A DNA stretch of 64,000 bases from Thermoplasma volcanium GSS1 (GCF_000011185.1 NC_002689.2:186001-250000), one strand, 5' to 3'; positions 26,538 through 35,805 are shown, numbered from the stretch's first letter. Translations and numbers: made by a program. Notes: generated from the sequence alone by a model not told the origin.

Positions 26538-27590
26538 ATGGTGAACGTAAGAGTAGTGGATGTATACAAATCATACGGTAAAGTACAAGTATTGAAAGGT
26601 ATAAATTTCAATATAGAAGACGGGGAATTTTTTGTATTGCTAGGGTCTTCCGGCGCTGGAAAATCAACTTTATTAAATATTCTCGCCGGTTTGGAAGCTG
26701 TAGACAGTGGAAGTATCTTCTTTGATGATAAGATTGTTAATGACTTGCCACCTGTAGAGAGGGGGGTAGCTATGGTTTTTCAAAATTATGCATTATATCC
26801 CCACATGACAGTATATAAAAATATGGCGTTTCCATTGAAAATGCTAAATTATAAAAAAGATAGTATAGATCGAATCGTCAAAAAAGTAGCTGAAACTTTA
26901 GATATAACATGGTTACTTAATAGATACCCGCGTGAATTATCTGGAGGGCAAGCACAACGAGTTGCACTTGGAAGAGCATTAGTACGTGATCCAAAGATAT
27001 TTTTATTGGATGAACCACTAAGTAATCTAGATGCGAATATAAGATCAAAGATAAGAAACGAATTAAAATTAATGCAAAAACAATTAAATAAAACATTTAT
27101 TTATGTAACACATGATCAAATGGAGGCAATGTCACTTGGAGACCACATAGGAATTTTACACAATGGCGTATTGGAACAATATGGAAGGCCAATAGATATA
27201 TATAATAACCCGATAAATGAATATATTGCAACCTTTCTTGGAGATCCAGAAATAAATATGCTATCATGCATAAAATATCGGGATGTATATGAATGCGATG
27301 GCTCCATAAAATTTAAATTGGATTTAGATGATAAAAAGATTACATTAGGAATAAGACCAGAAAATATATATCTTCATAGACAAAATGATAATGACATAGA
27401 AGGAAAAATAATACCTAAAGTCTCAGAATTGTTAGGTTCGCATACATTGATAATTGGATCTGTAGAAAATAAAGAAATAAGAATCGTTACTGAAGAAACA
27501 AATATAAGCATAGGGAAGGAAATTCCAATATACATTAATTTGAATAAATGTCTTATATTTAATGAAAAAGGAGAAAATATTAATAAATAA
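26538..27590 (+). CDS. sugar ABC transporter ATP-binding protein, MalK/MsmK-like
   Basis: A 350-residue ATPase. Walker A is GSSGAGKST (36-44), the Q-loop QNYALYPHM, signature LSGGQAQRVALGRA, Walker B FLLDEPLSNLD and the switch His in THDQ. The C-terminal third (about 235-350) is the OB/TOBE regulatory domain of the MalK/UgpC family, with GIRPENIYL. A GTG at 26529 also opens the frame, but GAGGTGA at 26526-26532 is correctly spaced for the ATG at 26538, which is chosen. The 3' end overlaps the convergent small secreted-protein gene by 11 bases. Confidence 0.93.
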   Translation: MVNVRVVDVYKSYGKVQVLKGINFNIEDGEFFVLLGSSGAGKSTLLNILAGLEAVDSGSIFFDDKIVNDLPPVERGVAMVFQNYALYPHMTVYKNMAFPLKMLNYKKDSIDRIVKKVAETLDITWLLNRYPRELSGGQAQRVALGRALVRDPKIFLLDEPLSNLDANIRSKIRNELKLMQKQLNKTFIYVTHDQMEAMSLGDHIGILHNGVLEQYGRPIDIYNNPINEYIATFLGDPEINMLSCIKYRDVYECDGSIKFKLDLDDKKITLGIRPENIYLHRQNDNDIEGKIIPKVSELLGSHTLIIGSVENKEIRIVTEETNISIGKEIPIYINLNKCLIFNEKGENINK

Positions 27591-28045
27591 CAGTCTCAGG
27601 TACACTGCCAACCAAATGTAACGAGATATAGCCATTATAGTAATAGTTAGGTGATTTGATAGTTATATTTAATATTCCTATATTTTCTTCAAGAGATCCA
27701 ATAAATTTGCCTTGACTAGTGCCGTATTTTATATACGTATTAAAATAGAATATCCACCCCAAAACACAGAATCCAGATGTTTGAGTATATACATAGTTTA
27801 TTGATATATTTGAATTGAAAAGTATTGTAATATTAAAGTCGGAACCGGAATTTATATGATGTGGAAAAATGATTTTCGTATAGCTTTGGTTAATATTGAC
27901 TTGTCCTATGTAAACATTACTTAGTATATCTTCCTCTGGTTGATCAGTACTTTTGCCCCAATGATAATAGACATAGCCTGACATTACGATTATTACTGAA
28001 AACGTAACAATAACAAATAAAGCAACTAATTTTTTGTAATTGAGC
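27580..28045 (-). CDS. small membrane-anchored extracytoplasmic protein, unknown
   Basis: A 155-residue protein. It has an N-terminal signal or anchor helix (about residues 8-28) and then an Asn/Tyr/Ser/Ile-rich beta-type domain with several N-x-S/T sequons. I recognise no family. The start is a GTG at 28047-28045, about 25 bases from a TATA-like TTTTTATATC on the minus strand, so it is probably leaderless. It converges on the ABC ATPase gene, overlapping its stop. Its AT-rich composition matches the island. It could be an accessory surface protein for sugar capture, but nothing in the sequence shows that. Confidence 0.6.
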
Positions 28046-28087
28046 ACTAGTAAAATAGCACATTTTGATATAAAAATATTCCTGCCT

Positions 28088-29243
28088 GGTGTCCAAATCT
28101 TGTATTTTTATAAAGGATGCCTCACATGGAACATGTCCATTTCTCGTACATGCATTTATATTATCCTTTTAGTGTTGTTGGATGATATTTATTCTCCTAC
28201 TTATCTTATGTTCGTTAATTCGATGGGATTAGTAGAATGTATCGATCTCCTTATTTATTCGGACAATAGTATTTTAGGAGTGAGTTTAAGTTCTTCCCCA
28301 TATTGTATATAGGCCTAGTATACTTCTCTGGCCATTTATTTTTGAATTCATCGAACATGCTTATTGCTTCTTCTTTAGTTCGTAATAGCAATATTTACTT
28401 AAGACCGGAATAGATTTTATTTATATTGTGATCTCTTACATTTGATTGGAAATTCCTTGATGCATGTATTGTACGTAAATAGAAATAAGCTCTAGGATAC
28501 AATTCTTTGATCTCTTCCCCTATTTCGGGCATGTCCACTATGAACAAAGCTGTTGGTTGAAGCCTCTCTTCATTAGATCGATCAATACATTTCCATATGC
28601 TGTATTATTTCCTATGGGATTCATGTAGAATCCTAGGATTTTTTATTATCCGTTATATCGTATCACCATTGCAAATATTACATGTCAGTTTGTACTATAT
28701 CCCTTCTCAACGAAAAGAACATTGAATACATGAAAATTCCAACTTATCTTTTATACAATTGCCGTTGTAAACATTTCTTATTTCCAGAACTGTTATGTCT
28801 GTTATTCGTGATATTATTGATCTGCTGTATCTATTGTGAAATGATTATTCTAGGATATCAGCAATCTTCCCTGTTGACATATCCTTTGAATACATTGATA
28901 TTATTCTGTGCGTACCAATATTCCTCTAATACTTGTCTAACAAAGCAGTATGGAATTCATTTCTACAATCCGTACGCACATGTATCATCGATATTTCCAT
29001 ACCTTGCTCCAAGATCTCTTTCACAATTTCTATGTCTATAGTTCTCTTCTATAAATATCCGAAGATCGCTTCATTGGAGATTCCATAAACTCTTTAAGAG
29101 CCGATCCCACTATCTCATATACCTCTCTATCCAGTCCTTCCACTAGATCTTGGTTCCTCTTGGAAAAGGTATTTTTTTGTTTTTCATGAAATTTTTCTCA
29201 TGATCATAGTACTATTTCTATAAATTACACAAAATTCAGGATT
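28088..29243 (-). mobile_element. decayed IS256-family (mutator-type) insertion sequence
   Basis: Reading the minus strand in shifting frames recovers ordered fragments of an IS256-type transposase. They are DREVYEIVGSALKEFMESP, then a TDCRNEFHTALLDKY block, ISMYSKDMSTGKIADILE, ILGFYMN, LIDLMKRGF, a LFIVDMPEIGEEIKELYPRA block, HASRNFQSNVRD and, near 28230, RRSIHSTNPIEL (the IRRxIYTTNxIE motif). At least eight stops or frameshifts interrupt it. The ends look like imperfect inverted repeats, about 28090-28113 (TCCAAATCTTGT then TTTTTATAAA) against 29215-29241 (TCCTGAATTTTGTG then TAATTTATA). The element cannot make transposase. Confidence 0.72.
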
Positions 29244-29258
29244 CTATATTAAATAATC

Positions 29259-29267
29259 TTAAATAAC
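29259..29267 (+). promoter_or_regulatory. TATA box of the alpha-mannosidase gene
   Basis: CTTAAATAA lies about 23-25 bases before the ATG at 29286, giving a separate leaderless transcript from the ABC operon. It sits just outside the IS256 right end. Confidence 0.5.
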
Positions 29268-29285
29268 ATGACAATATAATAACAT

Positions 29286-32200
29286 ATGCTCAAAATAAGT
29301 AAACGATCAATAATACTTAGAAAAATATATGAAATTATATCCTTAAGCATAATTGAAATAAAGGAAATAAGCAATATAAAATTAAACAATAACAATATAA
29401 AAATACCGTATTCAACTTTTCAAGATCCTAATGAAATTAAGGATTTCTCTTTCGAAGTAAATTTAGATCAACTTGATGATGGTTATAAGTATCTCTTATC
29501 AGTTGAATTATCTGGAAATGCAGAATTAATTATTGATGGTATGCTGGATCAATCAATAGATGCCGGTCATACTTATTCAATATTTGATGGTCCAAAACAT
29601 GAATTTGTCCTTAGAGTGGGTAGTAGGGAATTATTTGGAAAAAATTCTTGGTATTTAAATATAAAATCTATAAAAATAATAACGATAAATTATAAGTTAT
29701 TTAAACTTGGCTTGAATTTTTTACAATTATTTAAGTATGCAGATACTACAAGCAGGTCTAAGCTTAGGATTTACAATTATATGTTGAAATATCTGCTTAC
29801 ATTATATGAATCCCCGAATATAGAACAAATTATGGGAATAGGTTCAATATTTCTTAATAAAAACAAAGAAGAACTTGTAGATTTTTTATCTGATGTATAT
29901 GGTTATCCTATAATTAATCATATGATTAAAGATTATCCAAGGAAAGATATAAATCTCTATAAGTATACTAATGTATTAGAACATATAATTAAAACAATAG
30001 CGGCTAGTGATAATAAGTATAAAACCAATAAAGTTTTTGCCTTTGGTCATTGCCACATAGATGTTGCATGGTTATGGCCATATTCTGAGACCTTAAGAAA
30101 AATAGAACGATCATTTCTAAACGTTTTAAAACTTTACGAAATGGGTTTTAATTTTGTTTTTGCACAAAGTACAGCATTATATTATTATGAAATAGAAAAA
30201 AGAAATGTTTACATCTTCAATAAAATAAGAAGACTAGTTAATGATGGCAAATGGTTCATTGTTGGTGGTATGTGGGTTGAATCTGATACAAATTTGATTA
30301 GAGGAGAGTCACTAGCACGTCAATTGCTATACGGTCAAGGATATTTCAAAGAAGTTTTTAACAGATATTCGAGGATTGCGTGGTTACCAGACACTTTTGG
30401 TTTTTCCGGTCAGTTGCCGCAATTGTTTGTTAAATCCGGCATGGAGGTCTTTGTAACTCATAAACCAATGTGGAATGATACAACCGAATTTCCGTACCAT
30501 TGCTTTAAGTGGTTTGGGATAGATGGTACTCCAATTATTACTAGCATAGTCAATTTAAGCTATAACGAAAACCTTGATTTTGATTCAGTCGTAAATGCGT
30601 ATAAATCTAATAAAAATAAGAATTTACCAATTACATATCTGTACGGGTATGGTGATGGTGGCGGAGGGCCTGATATCGAAATGATGTTAAAACTAGAGCA
30701 GATAAAAGATTTGCAATTCATGCCGAATGTAAATGGGAGCTTTTCTGAACAAGAATATATAGATAGCTTTAAAGAATTTTACAAGGAAATGCCCAGTTAC
30801 TTCGGTGAAATTTATCTAGAAAATCACCGCGGAGTTTATACTACGAATCTTGAAATTAAAAAATACGTTGCAAATATCGAAGACAAATTGATTATGCTTG
30901 ACTTTATAAATTCAATGATTTATAACTCTAAATTGTATATAAGCAATACTAAAAAATTATGGTATGGCTTATTAAAGGCACAGTTCCATGATATATTACC
31001 AGGTTCAGCCTATTACTATGCATATGAGGAAGCGTTTGCTGAATTAGATGATATAATATTAGAGATAGATAAGATTACAGAATTTGCAATAAGGAAATTT
31101 ATAGAAGATAAAAATATTAAGAAGGGCTTAATTGCTATAAACAATAGTCAATACGAGTTTAACCATTTTGTGGAAATAGACAACTCATTAGCATCTGAAA
31201 TTCCCGCAGATAAAGTAGTTAATGTTGGCGATAAGAAATTTGTTTTAGTCAATGTACCGCCATTAGGTTTTTCTGTAATTAACACAAATACTGAAAATAA
31301 ATTTGAAAACGAGATTAAAATTAGGAAAATAAAAGGTAAGTATATAATAGAAAACAAAATAATAAAGTTAATAATTAATTCAGTAGGTATTATATCGTTC
31401 TTTTATAATAATAAAAGATATATCAAAAAAGGAAACATAGTGAAGATATATAATGATATACCCGCAAATTTCGATTCATGGAATATAAACGCACAAAATA
31501 TACGGAAAGATTTATTTATGGACGAAATAAAAACTGAGATAAGGGTAATCTCAAAAAATATAATAGGTATGGTCGAAATTAAAAAAATATTTGAAGATGG
31601 ATCTTCTATAATACAAAAAATTATAATTAGACCCGGTTCTAGTATAGTAGAGTTTGAAAACACGTTATTACTAAAAAATAGGGAAAAACTTGTTAAAGTA
31701 GTATTTCAACCATATTTTCATGCGGATTATATTAAGAGAGAAATCCCATTTGGATACATAATGACGAAATTAAATAGTAAAAATGAAAAAACTCGTCCTG
31801 AATTTCCTGCACTGCGGTACGTAGACTATAGTGACAATAGCCATGGGTTTTCAATATTGTCGAGAGAATCTCATGGATACAGTTTTATAAATGGGGAACT
31901 AGGAATAAGTATAGCTAAGGTTCCGTTATATCCTAATCCATTTTCAGATAGAAATGAAGTTAGAGAGAAATTTTATGTTTATTTGCACAATGAATATTAC
32001 AACATCTATAAAGATGCAAATTTTGTTTTTAATCCTATAAAATTGCACGTAAATGAATATGACGGGGATAACGTCAGAGAGAGTTTATTTAATTTTTCAG
32101 GAGAAAACATAATACTTGAAAATATAAAAGTGGCAGAAGACAATAGCGGTCTAGTTACAAGGTTTTATAATTGTTCCGATAAAATGTCTACACTCGAGTT

Positions 32201-32327
32201 AAATTTTCCAGGGGGTGATATTTATGAGACGGATATACTTGAAAATAAACAGGTAAAATATAATAAAAATATTATATTTAAACCATTCGAAATCAAGACA
32301 TTATTGATAGAAAAAAATAATTTGTGA
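29286..32327 (+). CDS. alpha-mannosidase, GH38
   Basis: A 1013-residue glycoside hydrolase of family 38. The zinc-site motif GHCHIDVAWLWPYSET and the nucleophile region WLPDTFGFSGQLPQ (Asp at about residue 369) are intact. GGMWVESDTNLIRGESL and DGGGGPD, further active-site strands, follow, then the long beta-sandwich C-terminus. No signal peptide is visible, so it is probably cytoplasmic and acts on alpha-mannosides imported by the ABC system upstream. AT-rich codon use matches the island. In eukaryotes GH38 trims glycans; in bacteria and archaea it usually serves catabolism. Substrate linkage is not predictable. About 450 bases follow without a gene. Confidence 0.93.
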   Translation: MLKISKRSIILRKIYEIISLSIIEIKEISNIKLNNNNIKIPYSTFQDPNEIKDFSFEVNLDQLDDGYKYLLSVELSGNAELIIDGMLDQSIDAGHTYSIFDGPKHEFVLRVGSRELFGKNSWYLNIKSIKIITINYKLFKLGLNFLQLFKYADTTSRSKLRIYNYMLKYLLTLYESPNIEQIMGIGSIFLNKNKEELVDFLSDVYGYPIINHMIKDYPRKDINLYKYTNVLEHIIKTIAASDNKYKTNKVFAFGHCHIDVAWLWPYSETLRKIERSFLNVLKLYEMGFNFVFAQSTALYYYEIEKRNVYIFNKIRRLVNDGKWFIVGGMWVESDTNLIRGESLARQLLYGQGYFKEVFNRYSRIAWLPDTFGFSGQLPQLFVKSGMEVFVTHKPMWNDTTEFPYHCFKWFGIDGTPIITSIVNLSYNENLDFDSVVNAYKSNKNKNLPITYLYGYGDGGGGPDIEMMLKLEQIKDLQFMPNVNGSFSEQEYIDSFKEFYKEMPSYFGEIYLENHRGVYTTNLEIKKYVANIEDKLIMLDFINSMIYNSKLYISNTKKLWYGLLKAQFHDILPGSAYYYAYEEAFAELDDIILEIDKITEFAIRKFIEDKNIKKGLIAINNSQYEFNHFVEIDNSLASEIPADKVVNVGDKKFVLVNVPPLGFSVINTNTENKFENEIKIRKIKGKYIIENKIIKLIINSVGIISFFYNNKRYIKKGNIVKIYNDIPANFDSWNINAQNIRKDLFMDEIKTEIRVISKNIIGMVEIKKIFEDGSSIIQKIIIRPGSSIVEFENTLLLKNREKLVKVVFQPYFHADYIKREIPFGYIMTKLNSKNEKTRPEFPALRYVDYSDNSHGFSILSRESHGYSFINGELGISIAKVPLYPNPFSDRNEVREKFYVYLHNEYYNIYKDANFVFNPIKLHVNEYDGDNVRESLFNFSGENIILENIKVAEDNSGLVTRFYNCSDKMSTLELNFPGGDIYETDILENKQVKYNKNIIFKPFEIKTLLIEKNNL

Positions 32328-32795
32328 TTGTAAATAACATGCTTCCTACATCTATTAACAGTCTATAATACAGGAGCGCGATCATGTGTGTTAATAAGAG
32401 TTAGATGAATAAGTAGCTCTGTATGCTTAAGTGAGTTTAAACAACGATAATACTCGCATAAGTATTCCTGTTTAGCAAAACATATACCTATTTTATTTAC
32501 AATGGATAATAGTGGTATCCAAGAAGCTCTAGTTTGCGGCAAGAGAGAACATAATAGTGTTATAATCAATAATAGATCATATATGTAATAGTGTTTTTAG
32601 ATATAATTGCGGAGCTAATTGTTTTATTTAGTTAATGAAAGTGCAAATATTTTTGGTTATATTCCATTTCAAAAAAATAAAAGATACCCAGAATACCCAT
32701 AATTATCTTGTAGTATTAATTACTATCCGCATATTGAAACAAATGATAAAATAGAATAAACACTACCTAGGTTATTTTAAATTATATATAGTTCA
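32328..32795. other. gene-poor AT-rich spacer at the island's right edge
   Basis: No supportable gene. A 68-codon frame on the minus strand (32363-32569) has irregular composition, no promoter or conserved pattern, and is probably chance. The base composition is as AT-rich as the island, while the HxlR gene beyond it returns toward core composition. Confidence 0.5.
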
Positions 32796-33164
32796 TTAAC
32801 TCTTAAGTCGATAATTTTCTGTATTAACTGCGCTTTGGCTTTCATTATTGAGAATCCATCTTTCTCCCCATTGCCCTAAGTCGTTTAGTACATTTCTAAG
32901 TTCCTGCCCTTTCTCGGTAAGTCTATATTTTACTCTAAAAGGCTGGGTCGAAACCACATCTCGATAAATAATCTTTTTTTCTGTAAGCCTTTTTAGCGTA
33001 ACGGAGAGCGTTTTAGGGCTCATCTTTCCAGCAAGTTTTAGGATTTGATTGAAACCTAGATCATTATCTGAAAGAAGCCTAATTACTAATAGATCATTCT
33101 CTTTCCCGACTTCCCTTATGGCCTCTATTATAGGGCACGTACTTTCATCCATGGATCCCACCAT
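32796..33164 (-). CDS. HxlR-family winged-helix regulator
   Basis: A 122-residue MarR-like HxlR protein: CPIIEAIREVGKEND at the N-terminus (the conserved redox-capable Cys position), helix-turn-helix FNQILKLAGKMSPKTLSVTLKRLTEK, and wing RVKYRLTEKGQELRNVL. HxlR proteins often sense aldehydes or oxidants through a conserved Cys near the N-terminus. It is divergent from yceI-pirin and has an inverted repeat TATCTAC...GTAGATA touching its start codon, a likely autoregulatory site. Two start ATGs (33164 and 33152) are possible. Confidence 0.88.
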   Translation of the reverse strand: MVGSMDESTCPIIEAIREVGKENDLLVIRLLSDNDLGFNQILKLAGKMSPKTLSVTLKRLTEKKIIYRDVVSTQPFRVKYRLTEKGQELRNVLNDLGQWGERWILNNESQSAVNTENYRLKS

Positions 33165-33187
33165 TATCTACACAAGGTAAGTAGATA
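33165..33187. promoter_or_regulatory. inverted repeat, candidate HxlR operator 1
   Basis: TATCTAC (33165-33171) and GTAGATA (33181-33187) form a perfect 7-base inverted repeat with a 9-base spacer, directly upstream of the hxlR start codon. Confidence 0.5.
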
Positions 33188-33226
33188 ACCAGTAAGTTAT
33201 TTAAAATATATAAATATATATTCTAT

Positions 33227-33251
33227 ACCTACTTCAAGTATTAAAGTAGGT
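33227..33251. promoter_or_regulatory. inverted repeat, candidate HxlR operator 2
   Basis: ACCTACTT (33227-33234) and AAGTAGGT (33244-33251) form a perfect 8-base inverted repeat around the probable transcription start of yceI. The TATA-like TATAAATATA at about 33209-33218 lies just upstream, and the right arm overlaps the Shine-Dalgarno AGGTGA. Both repeats share the CTAC/GTAG core. Confidence 0.55.
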
Positions 33252-33257
33252 GAAAAA

Positions 33258-33791
33258 ATGGAAGTACTAAAGAAATGGACCCCAGACAAGGCGCACTCAT
33301 CTATAGAGTTTGTAGTTAGGCATATGATGGTTTCCAAGGTGAGAGGCTCCTTTAATGACTTCGACATAGTCTTCATAGGCGACCCGGACGATTTGGCTCA
33401 AGGTAAAGCAGAGGCGACTGTACGTGTCGCAAGTATAACAACAGGCGAGGCAGACAGAGATCAGCACCTTAGATCTCAAGATTTCTTCTATGTGGAGAAA
33501 TTTCCGGAAATAAAATTTTCATCCACTGATATTATGAAAGCCGGGGACGGCTACAAAATAAATGGCAAACTGACGATAAAGGACGTCACTAAGGACGTAT
33601 CGTTCGAAGGCGAGTTAGAGGGAAAAATAAAAGATCCTTACGGAAAGCAGAGATTTGGGTTTACTGCTAGGACAGTAATAGATAGGAGGGACTTTGGGCT
33701 GATGTGGAATATGGCCTTAGATAACGGAGGTATACTTGTAGGTAATACAGTAAATGTCGAGATATCTTTAGAAATGGTGGAGGCGCAATAA
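33258..33791 (+). CDS. YceI-family polyisoprenoid-binding protein
   Basis: A 177-residue lipocalin-like barrel. Family features: WTPDKAHSSIEFVVRHMMVSKVRGSF at the start, SITTGEADRDQHLRSQDFFYVEKFPEI in the middle and GFTARTVIDRRDFGLMWN near the end. There is no signal peptide, so it is cytosolic here, unlike bacterial periplasmic YceI. YceI proteins bind long isoprenoids or fatty amides. The gene has an SD AGGTGA and is co-transcribed with the pirin gene three bases downstream, under a probable HxlR operator. Confidence 0.92.
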   Translation: MEVLKKWTPDKAHSSIEFVVRHMMVSKVRGSFNDFDIVFIGDPDDLAQGKAEATVRVASITTGEADRDQHLRSQDFFYVEKFPEIKFSSTDIMKAGDGYKINGKLTIKDVTKDVSFEGELEGKIKDPYGKQRFGFTARTVIDRRDFGLMWNMALDNGGILVGNTVNVEISLEMVEAQ

Positions 33792-33793
33792 AA

Positions 33794-34708
33794 TTGGACA
33801 TTAAAATTCCAGAACTCATAATAGAAGGAGTTTACACATCCGACGGGGCAGGCGTAAAACTCGAGAGGATATTTGGATCTCCTCGGACAGTTCAGATAAC
33901 AGATCCTTTTCTGCTTCTTGATTTTTTTGGCTCGTCTAAACTTTCTGACTATGAAAATGGGTTCCCCTGGCATCCACACAGAGGAATAGAGACAATTACT
34001 CTGCAGCTTAGAGGAAAAACTTACCATGAGGACAGCGAGGGGCATAAAGGGATCATCCTTCCTGGTGAACTGCAATGGATGACAGCTGGGAGCGGAATAT
34101 TCCATCAGGAGATGCCAAAACCGATATATTATGGAGATAAGGTTCCATCAATTAAGGATGATGCAAACGCAGGAATTCAACTATGGCTAAACATGCCCGC
34201 TGCAAACAAAATGGATGAACCAGCCTATCGATCAATAAGGGAAGAACAAGTGCCAGTTGAAGAAGACGATTACGGGAACAAGATCGGGGTTATAAGTGGA
34301 AATTTTAAGAAAGTTGCAGGTGCACTTAATGAATCGTTCCAGTATGAACTTGCCGAGAAGATAAACCCATACTATCTTAGGATTAAAACAATAGCAAAGG
34401 GGAAGTTCGAAACAAATATACCGGAAGGACATCGAGCTATTATTTTTGTTATAGGCGGCCTTATATCAGTAAACGATAAAGAACTGGTTAGCGAAGGTAG
34501 GGCAGTGATACTTTCAACAAAAGGGAAGTTACTATCTTTCTACGCGGATCAGCCATCGGATGTTATCATTATAGCAGGCAGGCCATTAAATGAGCCTATA
34601 TCATGGTATGGCCCAATAGTGATGAACACTCGGGAAGAGATAGCCCAAGCTATTAAAGAACTTAATGATGGAACATTTATCAAAGAAAATAATCCGCTAT
34701 GGCAATAA
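33794..34708 (+). CDS. pirin-family bicupin
   Basis: A 304-residue pirin. The N-terminal cupin has the metal-binding motifs PWHPHRGIET and GSGIFHQEMP (two His, one His, one Glu). The conserved WLNMPAANKM-type segment and the C-terminal cupin follow. The start is a TTG at 33794, two bases after the yceI stop; GGTGGAGG at 33777-33784 is its Shine-Dalgarno site, and no ATG lies between this and the conserved YTSDGAGVKL. Pirins are quercetinase-like or redox cofactors. Pairing with YceI under an HxlR switch suggests an oxidative or hydrophobic-compound response (inference). Confidence 0.9.
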   Translation: MDIKIPELIIEGVYTSDGAGVKLERIFGSPRTVQITDPFLLLDFFGSSKLSDYENGFPWHPHRGIETITLQLRGKTYHEDSEGHKGIILPGELQWMTAGSGIFHQEMPKPIYYGDKVPSIKDDANAGIQLWLNMPAANKMDEPAYRSIREEQVPVEEDDYGNKIGVISGNFKKVAGALNESFQYELAEKINPYYLRIKTIAKGKFETNIPEGHRAIIFVIGGLISVNDKELVSEGRAVILSTKGKLLSFYADQPSDVIIIAGRPLNEPISWYGPIVMNTREEIAQAIKELNDGTFIKENNPLWQ

Positions 34709-34713
34709 AAAAA

Positions 34714-35772
34714 TTAAACTTCGACGTTCTGTCCCAACTTTCCCCTCTCGCCAGGCGTCCATATATTAATCACTAAGTTTGTTAATTTTATGTCTTCCAT
34801 CCTTGCTGTTTTCCCACCAACAGAGTAGATTCTGTCTCCGTCCTTTATGAAGAACGTCTGCTTGAAGCCTGGAACAAGATCTGTTCCAGTGATAGTACCG
34901 TTTATCTTGACAGGCCCATTAAAGCCAATGCCTTCTAGGGATCCGGTTATACTGTATGATCTCTTAAGAAAGGAATTTATGGCTTCGCAGCTGAGCCATG
35001 CTGTGGTAAACTTCAGATCAGGTTTTTCTGGAAAATCATGGTATATCTCCGATGGCCCCCATATTGTGTGATAAAAGTAATAATTGAGTATATGTATTAA
35101 TTCGCTTTCATTGAAGTAAAGTGCATAACCTTCAGAATCTTCTTTGCTCTCCACATTGATTATACCATCATTCCTATCAGAAATTATAACTTGTGAAGCG
35201 CTACCTGGCCTTTTCTTTATTACTATGTCGTCAGGCAATGTCTTGAGGAAATCGCTCTCAGCGTCAGGGAATACAACTAAGACTACGGTTAAACCCTTCT
35301 TTACCGCATCAATAAAATATCGTTTCAAATATCTGAGATTTTCATAATTTAGTGAGGTAATAATTTCGTATTTAGAATTTGTTATAACGTCTTTCATTTT
35401 TTCGCGTATTTGGAAATTATTCTTTATCATCCATAAATACGGAGCTGTTTCTTTAAATTTTTTTTGCTTCTCTATATAAGATTGTATGCGTTGCTTGTAA
35501 TCCTTTATTTCTATTAGCTTTCTATCTATGAAGTTATCTACCGGTACGGCCCTGTAAATTTTCTTTTTTCCAGGGCTTACCTCAACAGCACCTTTTGATT
35601 CAAGACTTTCGAAAATATCGTATACTCTAGGCTGTGGAACTCTGGAAAGTTTGGCAGTTTCTGTGGCGCTCTTTGGGCCATAAATGAGCAGGGTCTTGTA
35701 TATTTTTATCTCATAAGGCGTAAGGCCAAGCTTTGATAGATACGAAAAAGCATCTTCTTCCTCATCGCTCAT
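34714..35772 (-). CDS. TrmB-family transcriptional regulator
   Basis: A 352-residue protein: N-terminal winged helix (about residues 8-75; SATETAKLSRVPQPRVYDIFESLESKGAVE), a helical linker, a phospholipase-D-like central fold, and the C-terminal TrmB effector domain (about 250-350) with IRYSVGGK-like GDRIYSVGGKTAR. TrmB proteins bind sugars and repress or activate sugar ABC transporters and glycolytic genes. It is not next to the mannoside transporter, but GH13 and the ABC system lie within 12 kb on either side. It could control one of them (inference). It is convergent with the pirin gene. Confidence 0.88.
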   Translation of the reverse strand: MSDEEEDAFSYLSKLGLTPYEIKIYKTLLIYGPKSATETAKLSRVPQPRVYDIFESLESKGAVEVSPGKKKIYRAVPVDNFIDRKLIEIKDYKQRIQSYIEKQKKFKETAPYLWMIKNNFQIREKMKDVITNSKYEIITSLNYENLRYLKRYFIDAVKKGLTVVLVVFPDAESDFLKTLPDDIVIKKRPGSASQVIISDRNDGIINVESKEDSEGYALYFNESELIHILNYYFYHTIWGPSEIYHDFPEKPDLKFTTAWLSCEAINSFLKRSYSITGSLEGIGFNGPVKINGTITGTDLVPGFKQTFFIKDGDRIYSVGGKTARMEDIKLTNLVINIWTPGERGKLGQNVEV

Positions 35773-35805
35773 GAATACATATTATTTCTACCAATTAATA
35801 TTTTC

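Noticed and set aside
28682-29041. 119-codon frame on the plus strand in the gap before the mannosidase gene
   Set aside because: It is antisense to the decayed IS256 transposase, whose ordered motifs explain the sequence; cysteine- and leucine-rich composition with no promoter.
22122-29285. CRISPR or other repeat arrays in the AT-rich gaps
   Set aside because: No regularly spaced repeat was seen; the texture is explained by two dead insertion sequences and AT-rich spacer.
32363-32569. 68-codon frame on the minus strand in the spacer after the mannosidase gene
   Set aside because: No promoter or ribosome site, mixed composition and no recognisable motif; chance frame in AT-rich DNA is more likely.
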